This document shows, piece after piece, positions 1-6,588 of a DNA stretch of 8,809 bases. Numbering within the stretch: position 1 is the stretch's first letter; each line of letters starts with the position of its first letter. A program made the position numbers and the translations under genes. Below the pieces are notes generated by a model, which was given only the letters and a program-made list of their open reading frames with translations, had not been told where the DNA came from and searched no databases. The DNA is from Gammaproteobacteria bacterium (GTDB lineage Bacteria; Pseudomonadota; Gammaproteobacteria; PS1; Pseudothioglobaceae), in contig DQNX01000046.1 of NCBI GenBank assembly GCA_015658965.1, forward strand, positions 1 through 8,809, read 5' to 3'.

Positions 1-137
1 CCTTGCTGAATATAAGGGCTAGGAACAATGACGCCTTCTTTTGAACAGTCAACCAGAATGTGCGGCGTTAATCCAGAGTCCTCCATCCATTGATGGTAGG
101 CGCGAATCAGATAAGGTGCTACTGAAACTGTTGCCAT
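1..137 (-). CDS. sspB: SspB, ClpXP specificity-enhancing factor (partial, N-terminal 45 residues)
   Basis: SspB is a cytoplasmic adaptor that binds ssrA-tagged and other substrates and delivers them to the ClpXP protease. Only the first 45 codons are in the window; the gene runs off the left edge. The visible part reads PYLIRAYHQWMEDSGLTPHI, then an LVD strand and VPSPYI, which matches the conserved SspB start (PYLLRA..EW..DN.LTPH..VD....V.VP). The ATG at 137 is the only sensible start, because a TAA lies in frame five codons upstream. The gap to the sspA stop is five bases and no clear Shine-Dalgarno sequence precedes the ATG, so translation is probably coupled to sspA. The sspA-sspB pair is a standard gammaproteobacterial arrangement and supports the call. 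Confidence 0.93.
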   Translation of the reverse strand, partial: MATVSVAPYLIRAYHQWMEDSGLTPHILVDCSKEGVIVPSPYIQQ

Positions 138-142
138 AAGAC

Positions 143-775
143 TTAAGTGTTATATTCTTTCTCGCAATCGGTAAGGCTTTCTTTAAAGCTGTCTTTGCTA
201 AACAGTCTTTTAGCGTAGTCATGAATGGGCTTAGCTTTTGTGCCTAGATCAATGTCTAATTTTTTAAGTCGCCACAAGAGCGGCGCCAAACAAGTGTCAA
301 CAATCGTCATGTTATCGCTCTTAAAATAAGGCTGATAGGCAAACAAAGGGATAAGCTCAATTAGATTGCTTGATAAAATTTTTCGAGCTGCAGTTGCTTG
401 TTTTTTGCTACCGGTTTGAATCGTGTTAACCAATTCATACCAACAGCCTTCGGAGCGAGTAAACCTAAAAATAAGTAGCCTTTTTTCAGCTTTTTCAATT
501 GGGTCAACAGGCAGTAATGGCGGGAATGGGAAGCGCTCGTCTAAGTATTCAGTAATGACAGATAAATCATACAGCACCATGCCACGATCAAACAAGGTCG
601 GCAAAGATTGGCAAGGGTTGAGCTCTAAAATCTCTTCTGGCATTTGATCAATTTCTAGATTGACCACCTCTCTTTCGATGTTTTTTTCTGCCATGATGAA
701 GCGCACTGCATGCGATTCCATTTCCTCAGCAGAAGCGTAAAGTGTGGTTGAAGCCGGATTGGGTTTAGTTAGCAT
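143..775 (-). CDS. sspA: Stringent starvation protein A (GST-fold RNA polymerase-associated regulator)
   Basis: SspA binds RNA polymerase holoenzyme and changes transcription during starvation and acid stress; in several pathogens it controls virulence genes. The 210-residue product has the usual family length (about 205-215). It shows an N-terminal thioredoxin-like domain (about residues 10-86) with the SLPTLFDR strand-turn at 57-64 and the ITEYLDERFP helix at 74-83, then an all-helical GST C-terminal domain with APLLWRL at 163-169. There is no catalytic Ser/Cys typical of an active glutathione transferase, as expected for SspA. The known surface pocket motif Pro-His-Pro after DERF reads Pro-Phe-Pro here (residues 83-85). 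An AAGGA ribosome binding site (784-788, minus strand) lies eight bases before the ATG. An intrinsic terminator lies just upstream, between petC and this gene. sspB follows after five bases. Confidence 0.95.
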   Translation of the reverse strand: MLTKPNPASTTLYASAEEMESHAVRFIMAEKNIEREVVNLEIDQMPEEILELNPCQSLPTLFDRGMVLYDLSVITEYLDERFPFPPLLPVDPIEKAEKRLLIFRFTRSEGCWYELVNTIQTGSKKQATAARKILSSNLIELIPLFAYQPYFKSDNMTIVDTCLAPLLWRLKKLDIDLGTKAKPIHDYAKRLFSKDSFKESLTDCEKEYNT

Positions 776-788
776 GGTTGTTGTCCTT

Positions 789-826
789 AAAAAATAAAAA
801 ACAGCGCCCCTTAAAAAGAGGCACTG
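789..826 (-). terminator. Intrinsic terminator between petC and sspA
   Basis: On the minus strand an 11-pair stem (arms at 816-826 and 802-812) has two G-T wobbles and a three-base loop. It is followed at once by six T, one A and six more T (801 down to 789). This is a textbook Rho-independent terminator for transcripts coming out of petABC. It ends one base before the sspA AAGGA ribosome binding site, so it also lies in the sspA leader. Confidence 0.88.
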
Positions 827-842
827 CTAGGCGTGTTGACAA

Positions 843-851
843 ATTGTATCA
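843..851 (-). promoter_or_regulatory. Candidate extended -10 promoter element for sspA
   Basis: The minus strand reads TGATACAAT: a TGn extension joined to TACAAT, five of six matches to the sigma-70 -10 box. It lies between the petC stop and the terminator. No good -35 hexamer is seen 16-18 bases upstream, which extended -10 promoters can tolerate. If it is used, RNA starts near 837 and runs straight into the terminator hairpin before sspA. The call rests on sequence match alone. Confidence 0.4.
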
Positions 852-866
852 GAAATTAATAACCAA

Positions 867-1553
867 TTAGTCCTTGGCACGCCATTTGCCATATTTAACG
901 TCTTTCCAGTATTCTTTTTTCAGTAAATAAGAAAGGATAAATAAAACAAACAAGAAGCTTAACACTTTATAGCCCAGGTCAACGCGTACCAGTTTGGCAG
1001 GTTCGCCAACATAGTCTAGGAAGTTGGTAATATCTCTCACGTCTTGATCAAAGTCTTGGGCTGATTTGTTTTTCTTGAGTTCCCACAAAACATCCGGCAT
1101 AGAGGCGTTAACTAAGATTTTGTTATTAACACCAAATGGGCGGGCCTCATCTTTATAGAAGCTGCGCAGGTAAGTGTAAATCCAGTCAGGGCCTTTAGAG
1201 CGTGCAACCAAAGATAAATCTGGTGGCGTTGTGCCAAACCATTGAACCGCCCCTGTTTTAGACATTGAAGAGATTATTTTTTCGCCAATTTTTTCGCTGT
1301 TAAACATTAGGTTTTTCTCAACATCGGCATCAGAAATATTAAGGTCTTTACCAATGCGGTTATAGCGCATGAATTCAATTGAGTGACAGCCAGAACAGTA
1401 ATTCATAAATAACTTGGCGCCATTTTGAAGTGATTTCTGGTCATTAATGTCTGTATTGGCAGAGTCTAGTGCAACACCACCCGCAGCCAGCGTGTTAAGT
1501 GAAAGGGTAAGGCCCGCTAAAACAGATAAAGTTGTTTTTAATAGTTTTTTCAT
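867..1553 (-). CDS. petC: Cytochrome c1, bc1 complex (ubiquinol:cytochrome c oxidoreductase)
   Basis: Cytochrome c1 takes electrons from the Rieske cluster and passes them to a periplasmic soluble or membrane-bound cytochrome c. The 228-residue protein begins with a Sec signal peptide (MKK, hydrophobic stretch, likely cut near TLA-AGG at residues 21-26). The covalent haem site is C53-S-G-C-H57, the conserved PDLS follows at 111-114, and the axial methionine is very likely M152 in SMPDVLWEL. One C-terminal membrane helix (about 196-212) ends in a basic cytoplasmic tail. The length fits the short proteobacterial c1 family. The start is set by GGAG at 1561-1564 inside the end of petB, seven bases from the ATG; the petB stop is four bases upstream, so the two are probably translationally coupled. 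It is the last gene of the pet operon, ending 41 bases before a strong terminator. petB and petC are separate here, not fused as in some alphaproteobacteria. Confidence 0.97.
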   Translation of the reverse strand: MKKLLKTTLSVLAGLTLSLNTLAAGGVALDSANTDINDQKSLQNGAKLFMNYCSGCHSIEFMRYNRIGKDLNISDADVEKNLMFNSEKIGEKIISSMSKTGAVQWFGTTPPDLSLVARSKGPDWIYTYLRSFYKDEARPFGVNNKILVNASMPDVLWELKKNKSAQDFDQDVRDITNFLDYVGEPAKLVRVDLGYKVLSFLFVLFILSYLLKKEYWKDVKYGKWRAKD

Positions 1554-1557
1554 TAGT

Positions 1558-2781
1558 TTACTCCGTTACTCGTGCAGGCACTTCTTTGGTTTTACCGATC
1601 GAGGTAAACCAGGGCATTAAAACAAAGAAGCCAAAGTATGTTACTGTAAAGATTTTTGCCAGTAGTGAATTAATTGGCGTTACTGGCTCCATGCCTAGCC
1701 AGCCCAGCACAATAAAGCTGATGACAAAGATGCCTAAGGCGACCTTGTAGGGCCACGAACGGTAGCGAATTGATTTCACTTTAGATCGATCTAACCACGG
1801 CAGTGCTAATAGGATTAACAAGGCGGCAAACATGCCAACTACGCCTGGGAATTGCGAGCCAAACATCGGTGGAATAGCTCTTAATACGGAATAGAAAGGT
1901 GTTAAGTACCAAAGCGGCGCAATATGGTCAGGTGTTTTTAATGGGTTTGCTTCAATAAAGTTTGCGTGCTCTAAGAAGTAACCATTCAATGCCGGCGCAA
2001 AGAACACTATTGATGAGAAGATCATTAAGAACACCACCACACCAACAATGTCTTTCACACTGTAGTACGGGTGGAAGGGAATGCCGTCTTTAGGAATGCC
2101 ATCTTTGTCTTTGTTCTCTTTGATCTCAATCCCATCAGGGTTGTTTGAGCCTACCGTATGCAATGCAACAATATGCAAGAACACCAACACCACCAAGATT
2201 AATGGCAGTGCAATCACGTGCAATGCAAAGAAGCGGTTTAATGCCGGATCACCGACAGCGTAGTCGCCTAAGATCCACACTAATAAGTCAGGACCAATGA
2301 AAGGAACCGAACCAAACAGTGAAATAATGACTTGTGCACCCCAGTAGGACATTTGACCCCATGGTAATACATAACCCATGAATGCTTCTGCCATGAGTGC
2401 GATGTAAAGCACCATGCCTAAGATCCAAATCAATTCACGTGGCGCTTTGTAAGAGCCATATAACAGAGCACGAAACATGTGTAAGTATATTACAATGAAA
2501 AACGCCGATGCACCGGTTGAGTGTAAGTAGCGAATAAGCCAGCCCCAATTGACGTCACGCATGATATATTCAACCGAAGCAAACGCATTGGCTTCGTCTG
2601 GTTTAAAGTGCATGGTTAAGAAGATGCCTGTCATAATTTGCATGACCAATACCAGCATCGCCAGTGAGCCAAAAAAGTACCAAAAGTTAAAGTTTCTAGG
2701 TGTGTAGTATTCGGCTAGGTGTTCATTCCAAACCTTGGTTAGTGGGAATCTTTGATCGATCCAGCTTTTATTGTTATCCAT
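1558..2781 (-). CDS. petB: Cytochrome b subunit of the bc1 complex
   Basis: This is the membrane core of the bc1 complex. It carries haems bL and bH and the Qo and Qi quinone sites. The 407-residue protein is typical for gammaproteobacteria (about 400-410). The haem ligands are visible as H87 and H101 in helix B (14 apart) and H188 and H203 in helix D (15 apart). Helix C contains GYVLPWGQMSYWGA (136-149). The loop after helix D carries GSNNPDG (211-217), and the Qo region is HIAPLWYLTPFYSVLRAIPP (286-305). The usual PEWY Qo motif reads PLWY at 289-292, which is unusual. The C-terminal part has further membrane helices and LPWLDRSKVKSIRYR, a stretch familiar from gammaproteobacterial cytochrome b. 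The gene starts nine bases after the petA stop, with an AGGAGA ribosome binding site overlapping that stop codon. Confidence 0.97.
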   Translation of the reverse strand: MDNNKSWIDQRFPLTKVWNEHLAEYYTPRNFNFWYFFGSLAMLVLVMQIMTGIFLTMHFKPDEANAFASVEYIMRDVNWGWLIRYLHSTGASAFFIVIYLHMFRALLYGSYKAPRELIWILGMVLYIALMAEAFMGYVLPWGQMSYWGAQVIISLFGSVPFIGPDLLVWILGDYAVGDPALNRFFALHVIALPLILVVLVFLHIVALHTVGSNNPDGIEIKENKDKDGIPKDGIPFHPYYSVKDIVGVVVFLMIFSSIVFFAPALNGYFLEHANFIEANPLKTPDHIAPLWYLTPFYSVLRAIPPMFGSQFPGVVGMFAALLILLALPWLDRSKVKSIRYRSWPYKVALGIFVISFIVLGWLGMEPVTPINSLLAKIFTVTYFGFFVLMPWFTSIGKTKEVPARVTE

Positions 2782-2786
2782 GTTTT

Positions 2787-2792
2787 TCTCCT
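2787..2792 (-). promoter_or_regulatory. Ribosome binding site of petB overlapping the petA stop
   Basis: The minus strand reads AGGAGA five bases before the petB ATG, and its first two bases are the last two of the petA TAG stop. This fixes the petB start and suggests that translation of the Rieske and cytochrome b genes is linked. Confidence 0.8.
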
Positions 2793-3387
2793 AAGATGCT
2801 TTTTGATCAACACCAATTCGAATTAACGAATCAGACACAAAATGATGTGGCGGTATGACTAGGTTGGTTGGTGCTGGAGCGCCTTTATAAACACGACCGG
2901 CTAAATCAAACTTAGAGCCATGACATGGGCAGTAGAAGCCGCCCTTCCAAGAGTCACCACCCAGATCGGCTGCGCCTAATTCTGGGCGGTACGTTGGTGA
3001 ACAGCCTAAGTGAGTACAAACACCGACAATAACAGCAACCTCTGCTTTAATTGAGCGGTGTTTGTTTTTAGCATAGACAGGCTGTTGATCTTCCTGGTTG
3101 TCAGGGTCTAGCAATTCGCTGTCTAATGTTTTTAGAGCGGCAATGGTAGAGGCGTCTCGTCTGAAAATCCAAACTGGTTTTTTACGCCAAAGAACGCGGA
3201 CTAATTGTCCTGGCTCTAGCTTAGTAATGTCAACATCAACGGGCGCGCCAGCTGCTTTCGCTCTTGCTGAGGGCAGCCATGTTGATAAAAACGGCCAAGC
3301 CACGAAGCCAACACCAACGGCACCAACAACGCTTGTAGCGTTAGTTAGAAAGCGTCTTTTTTTGAGGTCTATTTCTTGTTCTAACAT
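2791..3387 (-). CDS. petA: Rieske iron-sulfur protein of the bc1 complex
   Basis: The Rieske protein takes one electron from ubiquinol at the Qo site and carries it to cytochrome c1 by movement of its head domain. The 198-residue protein starts with a twin-arginine type anchor (KKRRFLT at 9-15, then a hydrophobic helix of about 17-36) that is kept as the membrane anchor. The flexible hinge is Ala-rich (SARAKAAGAP, 40-49). The [2Fe-2S] site is complete: C124 and H126 in CTHLGC, C153 and H156 in CPCHGS, with C129 and C155 placed for the stabilising disulfide. The Pro loop is GAPAP (169-173). The ATG at 3387 is supported by AAGGGA at 3398-3403, ten bases upstream. It is the first gene of the petABC operon; a candidate promoter lies upstream, after the DciA-like gene. 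Confidence 0.97.
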   Translation of the reverse strand: MLEQEIDLKKRRFLTNATSVVGAVGVGFVAWPFLSTWLPSARAKAAGAPVDVDITKLEPGQLVRVLWRKKPVWIFRRDASTIAALKTLDSELLDPDNQEDQQPVYAKNKHRSIKAEVAVIVGVCTHLGCSPTYRPELGAADLGGDSWKGGFYCPCHGSKFDLAGRVYKGAPAPTNLVIPPHHFVSDSLIRIGVDQKAS

Positions 3388-3439
3388 AAGATTATTGTCC
3401 CTTGTGTGTGAATAGGATGTGTAGTATAAAAACTAAATA

Positions 3440-3469
3440 ATTATAATGCATATCAGCTGCGTATATTAA
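3440..3469 (-). promoter_or_regulatory. Candidate sigma-70 promoter of petABC
   Basis: On the minus strand a perfect TATAAT (-10, 3445 down to 3440) is preceded, after an 18-base spacer, by TTAATA (3469 down to 3464), four of six matches to the -35 consensus. It sits in the 91-base gap between the DciA-like gene and petA and would give a leader of roughly 45 bases. The surrounding DNA is very AT-rich, so a chance -10 match is possible. No terminator is seen after the DciA-like gene, so read-through into petABC is also plausible. Confidence 0.5.
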
Positions 3470-3478
3470 TTAATTGTG

Positions 3479-3790
3479 CTAATATTCTTTCAAGTCGAGC
3501 TTAATAACTATTTTTTGTATTTGCGATAAGGCATCCAGGGGCTTAATAGCCGCCAACAAAGTGGCCTGTTGTTTTTGCGCGCGAAAAGCCACCGCTTGGT
3601 CATGGGTAACAAAAGTTGCCGTGTTGCCCTTGATTGCGCACAATGAGAGAGACACAAATGCCGGTGGTAGCAAAGTGGACAGCCGATCGTTCAAATAGTT
3701 GAAGACGCGAGCCTGGGCAAATAGCACGCCTAATTTTCCTTTGGGTTTAAAGTTTGTTAGATTGGCGGTTTGATTTTTGCTTGATGGCAT
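3479..3790 (-). CDS. DciA-like (DUF721) protein, putative replicative helicase loader
   Basis: DciA is the ancestral bacterial loader of the replicative helicase DnaB, used by bacteria that lack DnaC or DnaI. The 103-residue product fits a short DUF721 protein. The N-terminus is polar and basic (1-20), then comes an amphipathic helix (about 21-40), LPPAF at 41-45, a beta strand with KGNTATFVTHDQ (54-65), the AVAFRAQKQQATLL helix (66-79), and a final beta strand IQKIVIKLDL (91-100). This order (LPP, short strands, an A..R helix, then a KIVIKL strand) is the DUF721 pattern. The Trp often found in the helix before the Arg appears as Val here. Position next to secA agrees with the known lpxC/DUF721/secA neighbourhood in gammaproteobacteria, although here the gene is divergent from secA and upstream of petABC. 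No clear Shine-Dalgarno precedes the ATG, the only Met in the protein. The family call is likely; the helicase-loading role is inferred from the family. Confidence 0.72.
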   Translation of the reverse strand: MPSSKNQTANLTNFKPKGKLGVLFAQARVFNYLNDRLSTLLPPAFVSLSLCAIKGNTATFVTHDQAVAFRAQKQQATLLAAIKPLDALSQIQKIVIKLDLKEY

Positions 3791-3912
3791 GTTGGCTGGG
3801 CGCTTAAGGCTGTGTGGTTAAATTCATAAAACAACCCTGTAAAGAGCGATATACGGCATAACATCTGTGCGAAAATAGCGTCATTATTAAAATTATGTTT
3901 TGTTGATTACTA
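3791..3912. promoter_or_regulatory. Divergent intergenic region between the DciA-like gene and secA
   Basis: These 122 bases must hold control signals for both genes. For secA the best -10 match is TAAAAT at 3888-3893 on the plus strand (five of six), with no convincing -35 box; it would give a leader of only about 13 bases. No Shine-Dalgarno is seen before the secA ATG. There is no secM-like ORF with an arrest motif, so secA is not set up for SecM control as in E. coli. For the minus-strand gene no convincing promoter was found. Confidence 0.35.
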
Positions 3913-6588
3913 ATGAGTATTATAAATAAAGTTGTTGCTAAGATTGTTGGCTCTCGCAATGATCGTCTAATAAAAAACCTGTCTAAAGAAGTTGATCAAA
4001 TCAATGCGCTGGAATCTGGCCTGCAAGGCCTAAGCGATAAAGAGCTTAGCGCTAAAACGCAATTTTTTAAACAGCAGTTAGAGCAACAAGAAGCCCTAGA
4101 TTCATTATTGCCAGAAGCTTTTGCGGTTGTTCGAGAAGCCAGTGTTCGTGTGTTGGGCCTCAGGCATCACGACGTACAAATAATTGGTGGCATGGTGCTG
4201 AATGCCGGCAATATTGCAGAAATGGGTACTGGTGAAGGCAAGACCTTAGTGGCCACTTTGCCGGCTTACTTAAACGCATTGGGCGGTACAGGCGTACACG
4301 TGGTGACTGTAAATGATTATTTGGCCGCTCGTGATGCACAGTGGATGGGAAAAGTGTTTAACTTTTTAGACCTTAGTGTTGGCATCGTCACCTCAAGCAT
4401 GCCGCCAGAAGACAAGCAAGCCGCTTACGCCTGTGATATTGTTTATGCGACTAACAACGAGCTGGGCTTTGATTATTTAAGAGATAACATGGCTTTTTCT
4501 AGCGAGCAAAAAGTACAGCGCGAGCTAAATTTTGCGATTGTTGACGAAGTGGATTCTATCTTGATTGACGAAGCCAGAACGCCGTTGATTATTTCGGGTC
4601 CGGCGGATGACCACTCGGCTGTTTATCAGGCAATTAACAAGATGATTCCCAATTTTAGCAAGCAGACGGAAAGTGGCGAAGGCAAAGAAGTGGTGGTTGA
4701 AGACGCTGGCGATTACACCGTTGATGAAAAGCACAAGCAAGTGTTTCTAACGGACGATGGTCACGCCAAGGCAGAGGATATGTTGATTAGTGCGGGCGCT
4801 TTATCTGAAGGCGTAAGTCTATATGATGCCAGCAATATTTTATTGATGCAGCACATTAGTTCAGCGTTACGCGCACATGTTTTATTTCAAAAAGATGTGG
4901 ATTATATTGTTCAAGAAGACGAGGTGGTTATTGTTGATGAGTTTACTGGCAGAACAATGCCAGGACGCCGTTGGTCAGAAGGTCTTCATCAAGCGATTGA
5001 GGCAAAAGAAGGGGTAAGTATTAAAAAAGAAAACCAGACACTGGCTTCTATTACCTTTCAAAATTACTTCCGACTGTACAACAAGCTTTCTGGCATGACC
5101 GGTACAGCAGATACCGAGGCGGTAGAATTTCAAGATATTTACGGCTTAGAAACAGTGGTTGTTCCGCCAAACAAGTTATCATCACGAGATGACAGATCGG
5201 ACCAGATTTATCTAACCCTTGACGAAAAACTAGAGGCCATTGCGAATGAGGTGGAAAGTTGTCAAATAACCGGGCAGCCTGTTTTGGTCGGTACTAGCAG
5301 CATTGAAAACTCTGAATTTATCTCTGATCTACTTGAGAAAAAGAAGATTAAACATGAGGTTTTAAACGCCAAACAGCACGAGCGCGAAGCGCAGATTATT
5401 GCCAATGCTGGTGGTATTGGCGCAGTGACTATTGCCACCAATATGGCGGGTCGAGGCACGGACATTGTACTGGGAGGTAAATTAGTAGAAGATGCTAGCG
5501 ATAAACAAAAAACAGCCTGGCAAGAGCAGCACGAAGCAGTCATTCAAGCAGGCGGACTGCACATTGTAGGTACTGAGCGTAACGAGTCGCGCCGTGTAGA
5601 TAACCAATTGCGTGGCCGTTCAGGACGCCAAGGCGATGTTGGTTCTACGCGTTTTTACTTGTCACTTGAAGACAATTTAATGCGGATCTTTGCCAGTGAA
5701 AAAATGGCTGCTATGATGCAACGATTAGGCATGGAAAAAGGCGAAGCGATTGAGCATAAGATGGTGAATCGTGCGATTGAAAATGCGCAGAAAAAAGTTG
5801 AAGGCATGAACTACGATGCGCGTAAACACTTGTTAGAATATGATGACGTTGCTAACGATCAGCGTAAAGTGATTTACCGATTACGCGACGAGTTAATGAG
5901 TGTTAATGATGTGCAGGATCGCTTTATCCAGATTCGCCAAGGCGTGATTGCTGATTTGTTTGTCGGCTATATTTCAGCGGAGCAGGCTGAAGAAGATTGG
6001 GATGTTGAAGGCTTGCACAGCGCTTTGAAAGCAGATTATTCTGCAGATTTCCCCTTACAGCAATGGCTGGATGAAGGTGTTGACGTTGATGAGCTTGAGA
6101 GTAGAATCACCCAAGGCTTAGGTGCGATTTGTGATTATAAAGAAGAAATTACAGGTGCGGAATCAATGCGTGGGTTTGAAAAGGCAGTCATGCTACAAGC
6201 GCTAGATCACCACTGGAAAGAGCATTTAGCCTCAATGGATTACTTGCGCCAAAGTGTCAACTTGCGGGGCTATGCACAAAAAAATCCAACACAAGAATAT
6301 AAGCGTGAATCTTTTGCTATGTTTGAATCTTTGTTAGACATCATTAATATTGAAATTGTAAAGTCATTGTCCAGCGTTACCATCAATGAAAACACCAGTG
6401 CCGACGATGTTAAGCAGCAAAACAACGAAGACGTACAGACGCAACACGAGGAACTTGGCACAACGGGTGTAGACGACCATGAAGTTGAGGCTGCTCAAGC
6501 AACAGACCAGCCAGCGGTTGAAAAAGTAGGCAGAAATGAGCCCTGCCCTTGTGGTTCTGGCAAAAAATACAAATATTGCCATGGCTAA
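3913..6588 (+). CDS. secA: SecA, preprotein translocase ATPase
   Basis: SecA drives unfolded preproteins through the SecYEG channel at the inner membrane using ATP. The 891-residue protein is near the E. coli length (901). Visible landmarks: an N-terminal region with GSRNDR (13-18); Walker A MGTGEGKT (104-111); TVNDYLAARD (132-141); Walker B with D211-E212 in VDEVDSILIDEARTPLI; VDEFTGRTMPGRRWSEGLHQA (341-361) and the LSGMTGTADTE stretch (392-402); NBD2 motifs TNMAGRGTDI (509-518) and QLRGRSGRQGD (565-575), which carries the arginine-finger region; a helical scaffold/wing region with DHHWKEHLASMDYLR near 765-780. An acidic linker ends in the zinc-binding tail CPCGSGKKYKYCH, with ligands C878, C880, C889 and H890, used for SecB and lipid contact. 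The variable subdomain after GTDIVLGG is about ten residues shorter than I recall for E. coli. The start lacks a ribosome binding site but the N-terminus aligns with the family. anmK overlaps its last eight bases. Confidence 0.98.
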   Translation: MSIINKVVAKIVGSRNDRLIKNLSKEVDQINALESGLQGLSDKELSAKTQFFKQQLEQQEALDSLLPEAFAVVREASVRVLGLRHHDVQIIGGMVLNAGNIAEMGTGEGKTLVATLPAYLNALGGTGVHVVTVNDYLAARDAQWMGKVFNFLDLSVGIVTSSMPPEDKQAAYACDIVYATNNELGFDYLRDNMAFSSEQKVQRELNFAIVDEVDSILIDEARTPLIISGPADDHSAVYQAINKMIPNFSKQTESGEGKEVVVEDAGDYTVDEKHKQVFLTDDGHAKAEDMLISAGALSEGVSLYDASNILLMQHISSALRAHVLFQKDVDYIVQEDEVVIVDEFTGRTMPGRRWSEGLHQAIEAKEGVSIKKENQTLASITFQNYFRLYNKLSGMTGTADTEAVEFQDIYGLETVVVPPNKLSSRDDRSDQIYLTLDEKLEAIANEVESCQITGQPVLVGTSSIENSEFISDLLEKKKIKHEVLNAKQHEREAQIIANAGGIGAVTIATNMAGRGTDIVLGGKLVEDASDKQKTAWQEQHEAVIQAGGLHIVGTERNESRRVDNQLRGRSGRQGDVGSTRFYLSLEDNLMRIFASEKMAAMMQRLGMEKGEAIEHKMVNRAIENAQKKVEGMNYDARKHLLEYDDVANDQRKVIYRLRDELMSVNDVQDRFIQIRQGVIADLFVGYISAEQAEEDWDVEGLHSALKADYSADFPLQQWLDEGVDVDELESRITQGLGAICDYKEEITGAESMRGFEKAVMLQALDHHWKEHLASMDYLRQSVNLRGYAQKNPTQEYKRESFAMFESLLDIINIEIVKSLSSVTINENTSADDVKQQNNEDVQTQHEELGTTGVDDHEVEAAQATDQPAVEKVGRNEPCPCGSGKKYKYCHG

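Noticed and set aside
423..647. 74-codon plus-strand open frame inside sspA.
   Set aside because: Low-complexity Ser-rich translation opposite a clear sspA gene; no supporting start signal.
836..841. TTGACA on the plus strand near the petC end, considered as a promoter reading into petC antisense.
   Set aside because: No acceptable -10 box 16-18 bases downstream.
2077..2106. Tandem repeat of KDGIP (two 15-base units) in cytochrome b.
   Set aside because: Gammaproteobacterial cytochrome b normally has a similar DENGIP-LDGIPFHPYY segment here, so this is a conserved loop that looks repetitive, not a recent duplication.
3098..3415. 105-codon open frame on the plus strand across petA.
   Set aside because: It is antisense to the well-supported Rieske gene, has no recognisable domain and no ribosome binding site; it is a by-product of petA codon use.
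3818..3841. Tiny minus-strand ORF (MNLTTQP) upstream of the DciA-like gene, considered as a leader peptide.
   Set aside because: Seven codons, no ribosome binding site, no following attenuator hairpin; chance occurrence is likely.
6536..6580. Upstream ATG at 6536 as the anmK start.
   Set aside because: The extra 15 residues lie within the secA zinc-tail codons and do not match AnmK N-termini; the ATG at 6581 gives the family start ahead of the GLMSGTSLDG motif.
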